NCBI GenBank assembly: GCA_947589175.1
Contig: CANPZR010000001.1
Coordinates: 1 to 42,500, forward strand
Direction of reading: 5' to 3'
Origin: an uncultured Lachnospiraceae bacterium
GTDB lineage: Bacteria > Bacillota > Clostridia > Lachnospirales > Lachnospiraceae
Length of the DNA stretch: 42,500 nucleotides
A model generated the notes under the pieces. It ran no database searches. It had not been told where the DNA came from and worked only from the letters and a program-made list of their open reading frames with translations. Both the position numbers and the translations under genes were made by a program. Positions 35,276-42,500 of this stretch are shown piece by piece (the first letter of the stretch is position 1; every line of letters starts with the position of its first letter).

Positions 35276-36372
35276 AGAAAGCTGCTATTGACGGAAGAAA
35301 TCATTTTGCGAGAACTCTTTTTGGTGCAAATCTTTATGTATGGAAAAAATTAATCGGTATATGTGGTGGTGATTCAACTAATTTTTTAATGCGTGAAAGT
35401 TGTAGAAGATTGGAAAACAATGATTATAGTATTTCATATCGTTTAAAGCCCAAACGATGCGAACAGATGAGTATATTTCGACAAGGAAAGAATTATAAAA
35501 ATCTTGCGATTGTACTGCAAGGTCCTATACGTTGCGAGGAGCATTATACGGTTGAAACAGTAAGATATTATCGGACATTGTATCCAGATGCGATTATTAT
35601 TGTGTCAACATGGGATACAGAGAATGAACAAGAATTAGATAGAATAAAAGCTGAAGATGCTGTGATTCAGTTGTCACATATGCCTTCGGAAGCAGGTCAT
35701 TTAAATATCAATTATCAAATAGTAAACACAAGAGCTGGTGTCGAAAAAGCGGCTGAACTTGGAGCTTTGTATATTTGTAAATGCCGCACGGATCAGCGGA
35801 TTTACAGGCCATATATATTTGATTCTTTAATCAACTTAATGAATGCTTATCCTTCTCAAAAAAGTAATTTTCAGAATAAAAGGTTGGTTACGCTTTCAAT
35901 GAATTATGGCAATATGTTTTATCCGTATTTTATTAGTGATTTCTTTTATTTTGGTACTGCTGAGGAAATGATGCGTCTATTCTGTATTGATATTGATGAT
36001 AGAGATCAGTTCAGTATGCCATCTCATTCTACGCGGAAAGATTTTGCGAAAGCTGAATATGCTCCAGAGGTTTTTCTAATAAAAAAATATTTGAAAAGTT
36101 TGGGCTGTTCGTGCGAGGATACTGTGGAGGCATATTGGAATGCAGTGCGCAAGTATCTTATATGTGTTGATATAAAAATGATAGATTTAGATTGGCCCAA
36201 GTATGAATTTCATTTTGCCGATCATGTTATGAGTGGTACCTTTTTTGGTGATGATAATGAACTGAAATTGAAGACAGCAAATCTTGATTTTGTTAATTGG
36301 ATTAATTTGTATAGTGGAGCGCTGAAGTATGCACCGGAATATGAACAGTATGCGGATGTACTATTTAATTAA
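35272..36372 (+). CDS. WavE-like polysaccharide synthesis protein
   Basis: A 366-residue protein resembling the WavE family of LPS/capsule synthesis proteins: AIVLQGPIRCEEHYTVETVR, YRTLYPDAIIIVSTWDTEN, and the middle segment YICKCRTDQRIYRP followed by DFFYFGTAEEMM. WavE proteins are thought to be glycosyltransferases acting in core or capsule synthesis, but few have been tested. No transmembrane segment or signal peptide is evident, so it should act in the cytoplasm. Its ATG overlaps the wzy stop by four bases, indicating translational coupling. Confidence 0.75.
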   Translation: MKKAAIDGRNHFARTLFGANLYVWKKLIGICGGDSTNFLMRESCRRLENNDYSISYRLKPKRCEQMSIFRQGKNYKNLAIVLQGPIRCEEHYTVETVRYYRTLYPDAIIIVSTWDTENEQELDRIKAEDAVIQLSHMPSEAGHLNINYQIVNTRAGVEKAAELGALYICKCRTDQRIYRPYIFDSLINLMNAYPSQKSNFQNKRLVTLSMNYGNMFYPYFISDFFYFGTAEEMMRLFCIDIDDRDQFSMPSHSTRKDFAKAEYAPEVFLIKKYLKSLGCSCEDTVEAYWNAVRKYLICVDIKMIDLDWPKYEFHFADHVMSGTFFGDDNELKLKTANLDFVNWINLYSGALKYAPEYEQYADVLFN

Positions 36373-36383
36373 GGAGAAATAAC

Positions 36384-38039
36384 ATGATGAAATATAAAGT
36401 AATAATTCCGTCCGCAAAAATTGTACCCGAGGAATTACAAAGAATAGGGAAACTGCCGCCAGTTATATATCCCATAAATCAAAGAATTGTATTTGATTAT
36501 TTATATGAGAATTATTCTGGACAGTGCGATTCAATGGATATTATCTGTTATGAAAAAGCAGATAAGGTTAGACAACGGTTGGCTAAATACTTGGACAAGA
36601 ATGTAAATGTTATAATGCTGCCAGAATTGAAAGATTTAGGTTATACTATTTATTATGCTTTGGAAAATGTTAAAGAGCCTGTTATTATAAATTTTGCTGA
36701 TACAATAATTATGGATCATTTAACAGAATCTGATTCATTTTACTATAAAGAGGATTATGTTTCTGAAACATGGACTTACTTTGACGAAAATAATGGCGTC
36801 ATAACAGATGTCTATGATAAAAAAACAACTTCGGATTCTCAGAAAAAGAAATTGTTTGTCGGAGTGTTCAATATTTCGGACACCATGTGCTTTAGAAAAT
36901 GTCTTGAAGTCGCATTACGGGCGAATGAATGTTATATGAATACTTTTTATTATGCCCTAAAATTGTATAGCAAACAATACCCGTTGAAAGCAGTTATGAC
37001 TGAACAGTGGATGGATATTGGTCATGCGGAGACATATAGCAATACAAATTTGGAGGTCAAGGAGAGAGAGTTTAACCATATTTCAATCGACCGAAATAGA
37101 GGAATATTAACAAAGACGAGTGAAAATAAAGACAAGTTTATCGGGGAGATAAAATGGTACTTGAAAATACCTAGTGAAATTGAATATGTAAGACCCAGAA
37201 TATTCAACTATTCAGTTGAATATGAATCTCCATGCGTTTCAATGGAATACTACGCATACCACACAATTCATGAGCTTTTTTTGAATAGTGATCTGAACCG
37301 TCAACAATGGAGTGACATTTTTACACGAATACGATTTGTATTTAATGATTTTAAACGATTTAAAGTGCAAGGCGCCAACATTTTGACATCGCTAGATGAA
37401 ATGTATTTAAAGAAAACATTTCAACGATTTACTGAGATACACAAAGATAAAAGATTTGGCCGTTTTTTTGAAGAGTCATTTCAAATTAATGAAAAAAAAT
37501 ATTATTCGTTAAGCAGGATTGAAAAAATATTGAAGGAAATTGTACCACAAATGCTTTATGATATTAAATCATTTAGTATTATTCATGGTGATTTATGCTT
37601 TGCCAACATTATGATAGACAATAATTTTTCATTTATAAAGCTTATTGATCCTCGTGGTCGATTTGGAGCGTATGATATATACGGAGATGCAAGGTATGAA
37701 TTGGCGAAGTTATTTCACAGTATTGATGGAAAGTATGATTATATTATCAAAGATATGTTTGATATTCAATATGATTTAGAAAAACGGACCATTCATTTTA
37801 CAATTCTGGAAAGAGAGAGAGAATTTGATATATATCAACTATTTTTAGATGTTTTTAAATCAGAGATCGGAGAAGATTTAAAAAAAATAGAATTGATAGA
37901 AGCACTATTATTTTTGACAATGATTCCCTTGCATGGTGAAAAATTGGAACATCAATTAGCTATGCTTGGCGTGGGGATTGAAATTTTAAACCGTGTTGTA
38001 GATATTCAGGAGAATGGAGTAGGAGAAAATGTTAGGTGA
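36384..38039 (+). CDS. Two-domain protein: nucleotidyltransferase-like plus APH-like kinase domain
   Basis: A 551-residue protein with two parts. Residues 1-230 look like a nucleotidyltransferase-type alpha/beta domain (LPPVIYPINQRIVFDYL, VIINFADTIIMDH, VMTEQWMDIGHAETY), although the usual N-terminal GGxGTR loop is not present. Residues 260-545 resemble aminoglycoside phosphotransferase/choline kinase folds, with catalytic-loop HGDLCFANIMID and metal-binding IDPRGRFG. It probably phosphorylates, and perhaps nucleotidylates, a small molecule or sugar used to decorate the polysaccharide; the substrate is unknown. AAGGAG precedes the ATG. It overlaps the next gene by 11 bases. Confidence 0.7.
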   Translation: MMKYKVIIPSAKIVPEELQRIGKLPPVIYPINQRIVFDYLYENYSGQCDSMDIICYEKADKVRQRLAKYLDKNVNVIMLPELKDLGYTIYYALENVKEPVIINFADTIIMDHLTESDSFYYKEDYVSETWTYFDENNGVITDVYDKKTTSDSQKKKLFVGVFNISDTMCFRKCLEVALRANECYMNTFYYALKLYSKQYPLKAVMTEQWMDIGHAETYSNTNLEVKEREFNHISIDRNRGILTKTSENKDKFIGEIKWYLKIPSEIEYVRPRIFNYSVEYESPCVSMEYYAYHTIHELFLNSDLNRQQWSDIFTRIRFVFNDFKRFKVQGANILTSLDEMYLKKTFQRFTEIHKDKRFGRFFEESFQINEKKYYSLSRIEKILKEIVPQMLYDIKSFSIIHGDLCFANIMIDNNFSFIKLIDPRGRFGAYDIYGDARYELAKLFHSIDGKYDYIIKDMFDIQYDLEKRTIHFTILEREREFDIYQLFLDVFKSEIGEDLKKIELIEALLFLTMIPLHGEKLEHQLAMLGVGIEILNRVVDIQENGVGENVR

Positions 38040-38436
38040 ATATTGCTTTGTATTTGACATTGATGGAACATTGTGTCCGATTAAGAATAAAGAAGAAAGA
38101 TATGAGGACCTGATTCCATATGATAACATGGTTAAAAAAATGAGATATTATAAAGAAAAGGGAGCTAAAATAGTATTGTTTACATCCAGAAATATGAATT
38201 CCTATCAAGGGAACATAGGTGTTATCAATAAAAAAACGGCGCGGATTCTGCTTGACTGGCTTGATAAGTGGGATATACCGTATGATGAAATCATTTATGG
38301 AAAACCATGGCCGGGGCATAAAGGATTCTATGTGGATGACAGGACTGTCAGGCCTGATGAGTTTTTGAATTACAGTGTTAAAGAACTTGACCAGATATGT
38401 AATAAATCAAAAGAAAATCAGAAAAGAGGGATTTAA
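38029..38436 (+). CDS. Small HAD-family phosphatase
   Basis: A 135-residue HAD hydrolase with the nucleophile motif FDIDGTLCP at residues 8-16, a second motif near VLFTSRNM, a conserved Lys in IIYGKPWPGHKGF and the acidic motif YVDDRTVRPDEF. It has no large cap domain. Such small HAD proteins are frequent in capsule loci beside nucleotidyltransferases. In the heptose pathway a phosphatase (GmhB role) is needed, and this protein could supply it, but it could equally act on the product of the adjacent two-domain kinase. AGGAG at 38021-38025 supports the start, inside the end of the previous gene. Confidence 0.82.
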   Translation: MLGEYCFVFDIDGTLCPIKNKEERYEDLIPYDNMVKKMRYYKEKGAKIVLFTSRNMNSYQGNIGVINKKTARILLDWLDKWDIPYDEIIYGKPWPGHKGFYVDDRTVRPDEFLNYSVKELDQICNKSKENQKRGI

Positions 38437-38437
38437 A

Positions 38438-39175
38438 ATGACAATAATAGTTACAATGGCCGGTCTTGGCACAAGATTCAGAGAAGTCGGGTATCATTGT
38501 CCGAAATATATGATAGAAGCAAAGGGAAAAACGCTTTTTGAGTGGTCAATGGACAGTCTCATAGGATATAACAAAAATGTTTCCAAATATGTATTTGTGG
38601 TTCGAAGAGAAGACGACAGTAATAAGTTTATTCATGAGCATATGTCCAAGTATGGTATTTCAAATATTGAAATCATTGAGATAGATTATATGACCGATGG
38701 ACAGGCAACTACCTGCATGCTGGCTATTCCTTATTGCAATCCTGATGAAGAAATGCTGGTTTATAATATAGATACTTATGTAGAACCATATGAAATGAAG
38801 TATGAGGACATTTCGGGAGACGGACACATGCCTTGTTTTCATGCTGAGGGAAATCACTGGAGCTTTGCAAAACTGGACAAAATTGGAAACGTGATTGAAG
38901 TTAGAGAAAAAGAACGAATTTCAGATAATTGTACGCTTGGAGCGTATTATTTCAAATCGGCGGATATGTATAAAAAAATATATGAGGAATACTACGCTGA
39001 CAGTAGTAAAATGGAAATGAATGAAAAATATATAGCACCGTTGTATAATTACATGATCGGAAAAGGCATGAAGGTTACTATCAGTATTGTTGATGCACAG
39101 AAAGTTCATGTTTTGGGGACACCGGAAGAATTAGAATATTTTTTGAAGGATGAGATACGAAATGAAATCGATTAA
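38438..39175 (+). CDS. Sugar-phosphate nucleotidyltransferase family protein
   Basis: A 245-residue nucleotidyltransferase. The N-terminal signature MAGLGTRFREVGYHCPKYMI binds the nucleotide; YNIDTYVEP carries the metal-binding Asp region. It lacks a hexapeptide-repeat tail. By position it could activate heptose 1-phosphate as an HddC-like enzyme, or activate the product of the neighbouring kinase; the sequence does not decide. AGAGGG at 38424-38429 supports the ATG at 38438, one base after the HAD stop; an upstream in-frame ATG at 38375 would overlap the HAD gene by 62 bases. Confidence 0.85.
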   Translation: MTIIVTMAGLGTRFREVGYHCPKYMIEAKGKTLFEWSMDSLIGYNKNVSKYVFVVRREDDSNKFIHEHMSKYGISNIEIIEIDYMTDGQATTCMLAIPYCNPDEEMLVYNIDTYVEPYEMKYEDISGDGHMPCFHAEGNHWSFAKLDKIGNVIEVREKERISDNCTLGAYYFKSADMYKKIYEEYYADSSKMEMNEKYIAPLYNYMIGKGMKVTISIVDAQKVHVLGTPEELEYFLKDEIRNEID

Positions 39176-39710
39176 AAATGCTCTAAAATGGAAAGTGAAA
39201 AGTGTATTGAGGGATATCAAACTGATTATTTCGGATTTCTGGCAAAATACTTTGGCAGGTAGTTATTTGTTTCCGTGGTCTTTACGACCGGCATTTTATC
39301 GAATGGCTGGGAATAAAATTGGGAAAAAGGTGAGATTATCTCCCCATATTTTCCTTGGACCTGGAAAAGGGAAATTACATGTGGGGGGGTACTCCTTTGT
39401 TAATTATAATTGTTTTTTTGATTTGGGCGATGATATTTACATTGGGGAAAACTGCAATATTGCCATGAATGTTAAATTTATTAACGGAACCCATGAAATA
39501 GGCAATCAAAATAGGCGTGCAGGTGCCGGAATCACAGGAAAGATTTGGGTTGGTTCGGGGACATGGATTGGCGCAGATACGTTAATATTGCCGGGTGTGA
39601 AAATAGGAACGGGCGTCATTGTTGGCGCTGGCTCGCTTGTAACATCCGACCTGGCTGATAACGGCATTTACATTGGGCGTCCTGCACGATTGTATAAATT
39701 GCTGGAATGA
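39162..39710 (+). CDS. LbetaH acyltransferase, poly-G in frame
   Basis: A 182-residue hexapeptide-repeat acetyltransferase like maltose/galactoside acetyltransferases: VRLSPHIFLGPGKGKLHV, FVNYNCFFDLGDDIYIG, an acceptor-site His in INGTHEIG, then WIGADTLILPGVKIG and IYIGRPARLYKL. A G7 run at 39383-39389 encodes Val-Gly-Gly-Tyr (VGGYSF) and the frame stays open, so the gene is ON as sequenced. The ATG at 39162 has AAGGA about eleven bases upstream; an in-frame ATG at 39150 has no spaced ribosome site. It overlaps the nucleotidyltransferase by 14 bases. Confidence 0.87.
   Translation: MKSIKNALKWKVKSVLRDIKLIISDFWQNTLAGSYLFPWSLRPAFYRMAGNKIGKKVRLSPHIFLGPGKGKLHVGGYSFVNYNCFFDLGDDIYIGENCNIAMNVKFINGTHEIGNQNRRAGAGITGKIWVGSGTWIGADTLILPGVKIGTGVIVGAGSLVTSDLADNGIYIGRPARLYKLLE
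39383..39389 (+). repeat. Poly-G run G7 (acyltransferase 4, in frame)
   Basis: Seven G followed by TAC; codons GTG GGG GGG TAC keep the frame. Confidence 0.9.
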
Positions 39711-39742
39711 AGTGTTTTTTGATTTTCTGCATGAAAAGGCGT

Positions 39743-41206
39743 ATGAGTAAAATGAAATCTAATTATCTAAAAGAAATGTATAGAGACAAACTTGGTTCGA
39801 CATCAGCACCGGTAAAAGCTGCATTTTGGTTTACATTATGCAATTTTATTCAACGTGGGATAAGCATGATTTCGACTCCCATTTTCACACGACAGTTATC
39901 AACATATGAATACGGAGTTTTTAGTACATATTCATCCTGGGAAATTCTTTTGGCGATGATAGTAACGTTAAGCATCCCTAAGGCAATGATGAATTTATAT
40001 ATAAAATACGAGGATCGTGAAAGCGTGCTTTCCTCGATATGCGGTCTTGAACTTGTATTGACAGGTATATGGCTGATAGTCGGAATTATGTTTGGCAAAC
40101 AAATTGGTGTTTTGCTTGGATTATCTCCTGCATTAGTTTGCTGTTTGTTTTTAAATTTTATGTTTTCTGTTCCGGTTCAATGTTGGTCCTTTCATAAAAG
40201 ATATGATTATGATTACAAGCCTCTTGTTGCCGTAACGCTTTTTCTTGCAATAGGTTCAGTTCTTTTCAGTGTTTTGGCAGTATTTTTTGTTCGACCAACA
40301 GCAGAAATGAGAGCGATTGCGTCTGTTGTCGTTACAATTGTATTAGGCATGTTCCTGTATTGCTCTATTTTTCGGCATAAGAAAAAATTTTATGAGAAAA
40401 AAGTATGGAAATTTGCAATAGGTTTTAGTGTTCCATTGTTGCCGCATTATTTATCGGAATTTATTCTCCAAAGTTCAGATAAAATTATGATAAATTATTT
40501 TTGCGGTGCAAGTGATGTTGCGCTATATAGTGTAGCTTATGCGGTAGGTTCAGTGATTACGCTGGTTACAAGCGCAATTGATTCATCTTTTGCTCCATAT
40601 CAGTATCAAAAAATAAAATCAGGCGAATATGGATTGTTAAAAAAAAGAGCTAATGAGGTGTTATCTCTTGTGGGAATTATGTTAGCTTTAATAATGATTT
40701 CCAGCAGAGAGATTGTTTTGTTTTTTGGTGGAGTTAAATATATAAACAGCGTTGAAGTGATTATTCCGATTTGTTTAGGAGTGTTTTTTAATTATATTTT
40801 TCAATTTTTTGCAAGGGTGCAAGAATATTATGAACAGAAATTGAAGGTTGTTATACCATCAGTTCTTTGTGCTGTTTTAAATTTGATTTTGAATTATATA
40901 TGTATTAGAAAATATGGATATCAGGCCGCTGCATATACAACACTTTTATGCTATGCCTTATTTTGTATTGTTCATTATATTTTTTATAAAAATGTGTGTA
41001 GACGTTATTTGAATAATAAAAATATATATGATATAAAAACAATCATATTTATCTCAATAATTGTGTCGATTTGTGGTTTCTTTATCATGATTCTTAATAA
41101 CATATTATGGTTAAAGTACTTGATTATGTTTATCACAATGATTATGCTCATTATAAAACGCAAATGGATATTGACGAAAATTATAAAAACAATTAGAAAG
41201 GCATGA
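39743..41206 (+). CDS. Wzx-like polysaccharide flippase (MATE/MOP family)
   Basis: A 487-residue polytopic membrane protein of the oligosaccharidyl-lipid flippase family. The N-terminal region APVKAAFWFTLCNFIQRGIS with STPIFTRQLSTYEYGVFS is characteristic of Wzx/RfbX proteins, and about twelve to fourteen hydrophobic segments are visible. It would carry the lipid-linked repeat unit to the outer face, where the polymerase acts. The start is uncertain: 39743 has AAGG close upstream and fits homologous N-termini, but an in-frame ATG at 39707 overlaps the previous stop as ATGA, and another lies at 39752. Confidence 0.88.
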   Translation: MSKMKSNYLKEMYRDKLGSTSAPVKAAFWFTLCNFIQRGISMISTPIFTRQLSTYEYGVFSTYSSWEILLAMIVTLSIPKAMMNLYIKYEDRESVLSSICGLELVLTGIWLIVGIMFGKQIGVLLGLSPALVCCLFLNFMFSVPVQCWSFHKRYDYDYKPLVAVTLFLAIGSVLFSVLAVFFVRPTAEMRAIASVVVTIVLGMFLYCSIFRHKKKFYEKKVWKFAIGFSVPLLPHYLSEFILQSSDKIMINYFCGASDVALYSVAYAVGSVITLVTSAIDSSFAPYQYQKIKSGEYGLLKKRANEVLSLVGIMLALIMISSREIVLFFGGVKYINSVEVIIPICLGVFFNYIFQFFARVQEYYEQKLKVVIPSVLCAVLNLILNYICIRKYGYQAAAYTTLLCYALFCIVHYIFYKNVCRRYLNNKNIYDIKTIIFISIIVSICGFFIMILNNILWLKYLIMFITMIMLIIKRKWILTKIIKTIRKA

Positions 41207-41261
41207 AAAAATTTATAAGACAGAAGGAAATACTGCGTTAAGCAGTAGGGAGGCGAGATAA

Positions 41262-42367
41262 TTGAAAAAAGAATCAGCAGAAAATAATACTCACATCAAT
41301 ATTACAGAATATGACACTCTTCGTGTGATAGTGACTCTTCTTGTAATCATTGGTCATAGCACATATTATTATATAATGACGCAATATGGTGGTTGCGACT
41401 ACACTGCATTTACTTTACCTAAGCTGAGCAACTTTTATCGTATGGCGGAATATATGGTATCAATTATATATCTTTTTCACATGCCCTTGTATATGGCATT
41501 GAGTGGAGCACTTTATAGACGTAAAAATCTTACGGGGGGGGGTACTTGACATATGGACACCTGATAAAGGACAAAGCTAAAAAATTATTGATTCCGTTTT
41601 TGATTGTTACATTGTTGTATTCTGTTCCGCTAAAATATATTTCGGGTTATTATAATGCTTCCAATAATGTAATAAAAGATATTTTCATTGGTCAGTTTTT
41701 GATTCAGGGGAATACTCACCTTTGGTACTTGCCCACACTATTTTCTGTCTTTGTTATTGTATATTTAATAGAAAAATATAATAAATTAAATAGTGTTGTT
41801 GTTCTTGCTGTTTTGTTTGTTGTTTCATTCATGAGCATAAAAATGCCAATTATAATCGTAAGGCAGACGATGCTGTATTTATTTTGGTTTTATTTAGGTT
41901 GCTGCTTTGAAGATATCAGAGATAGGATAAACAAAAAATCTAAGATATTTATTTGCTTGTTCTTTGTGAATATAATGATATTGATTATTACGCCTATTAT
42001 TTCCGACAGAATACCAAATTATCCGGGTTTAGACATTTTTGCTATTATAAAAAAAACAATTTCATATTTATCAGCGATTTCGGGATGTTTATGTGTATAT
42101 ATAATCAGCTATAAAACATCAAAAACTGCTATTTTGAAGAATAGTCTTATTAAGATGGTTAGATATAATACATTTGGACTTTACTTATATTCAGAAACCT
42201 TGAATTATGTGATTTTAAGTATTGCGACGGTAATATTTGGGAATATAGTGTTTGTTACAAATATGGGTGCTGCAGGGCTTTGTTTTGCAAGAATCGGTAT
42301 CACGTTTATAGTAGCACTTGTTATAAGTGTGATATTACATAAACTAAAATTCAAATATTTATGTTAA
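41262..42367 (+). CDS. Membrane acyltransferase (acyltransferase family 3), frameshifted at a G9 run (phase OFF)
   Basis: An integral membrane O-acyltransferase split in two frames. The first part (TEYDTLRVIVTLLVIIGHS with the family His, then HMPLYMALSGALYRR) runs into a G9 run at 41534-41542 and stops seven bases later. The second part (TYGHLIKDKAKKLLIPFLIV and about eight further membrane segments) continues in another frame from the run to 42367. With G7 or G10 a 367-residue protein of normal family length results, with Gly-Gly-Tyr-Leu at the join. As sequenced it should be OFF. Translation starts at TTG 41262 with GGAGG at 41249-41253. These enzymes typically acetylate extracellular polysaccharide. 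Confidence 0.82.
41534..41542 (+). repeat. Poly-G run G9 (acyltransferase 5, out of frame)
   Basis: Nine G followed by TAC, the longest run in the window. G7 or G10 would restore the frame. Confidence 0.9.
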
Positions 42368-42400
42368 AAGAGAAAAAAGTTTTATGAGGATATTGACAAG

Positions 42401-42500
<100 letters not shown>

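Noticed and set aside
25330..41542. Poly-G frameshifts as plain sequencing errors
   Set aside because: Homopolymer error is possible at any one site, but the presence of long G runs in all five acyltransferases cannot be produced by miscounting; only the stated ON/OFF state depends on exact counts.

Overview
The window comes from a low-to-mid GC Firmicute, most likely a clostridium of the Lachnospiraceae type. This is inferred from the smc-ftsY pair, the short HisG with a separate HisZ, the LoaP-type antiterminators, the secreted leucine-rich and transglutaminase-like proteins, and the strong AGGAGG-type ribosome sites. No rRNA, tRNA, CRISPR array, phage or conjugation gene was seen. Two compositional halves are visible: GC-rich housekeeping sequence up to about 17.7 kb, then an AT-rich surface polysaccharide locus from about 21.4 kb to the end. 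The polysaccharide locus contains islands of higher GC (wecB, hddA, gmhA).

Region 1 (1-9057) holds smc (lacking only its first few codons), ftsY, a threonine ammonia-lyase, hisZ, hisG and hisD, all on the + strand and closely spaced. Region 2 (9129-17654) holds a secreted transglutaminase-like protein, a YeiH-family membrane protein, and a probable three-gene operon with a good promoter at 12167-12195. That operon encodes a secreted leucine-rich protein, a solute-binding lipoprotein with a 5'-nucleotidase-like C-terminus, and a hybrid sensor kinase. It closes with an intrinsic terminator at 17718-17749.

Region 3 (17794-21453) is a control module. It contains a complete tyrosine recombinase, a 231-bp segment bounded by perfect 19-bp inverted repeats, a first LoaP/NusG-like antiterminator, a second recombinase-like protein that lacks most of its catalytic residues, and a second LoaP. 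The segment carries a candidate extended -10 promoter pointing left, away from the polysaccharide genes, so the sequenced molecule may be in the OFF orientation. A hairpin followed by a T-run sits just before the first polysaccharide gene, where an antiterminator would be expected to act.

Region 4 (21496-42500) is a Wzx/Wzy-type polysaccharide operon. WecB and WecC make UDP-ManNAcA, and WecG would transfer it. GmhA and HddA belong to the D-glycero-D-manno-heptose pathway. An asparagine-synthetase-like protein may amidate a uronic acid. Several glycosyltransferases, a WavE-like protein, a fused nucleotidyltransferase/kinase, a HAD phosphatase and a second nucleotidyltransferase follow, with a polymerase and a flippase. 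Five acyltransferase genes are present. No initiating phosphoglycosyltransferase or chain-length regulator is visible, so the locus probably continues past the window.

The striking feature of Region 4 is layered switching. Six genes carry runs of 7 to 9 G, always followed by TA: all five acyltransferases and one glycosyltransferase. As sequenced, two acyltransferases are in frame and three are frameshifted at the run. In the glycosyltransferase the run decides whether the protein ends or is fused to a second glycosyltransferase domain. The last gene begins with at least 19 copies of a tetranucleotide repeat. Together with the invertible segment and the antiterminators, this looks like a surface polysaccharide whose expression and decoration are both phase variable, with promoter inversion as the master switch and slippage in each decorating enzyme.
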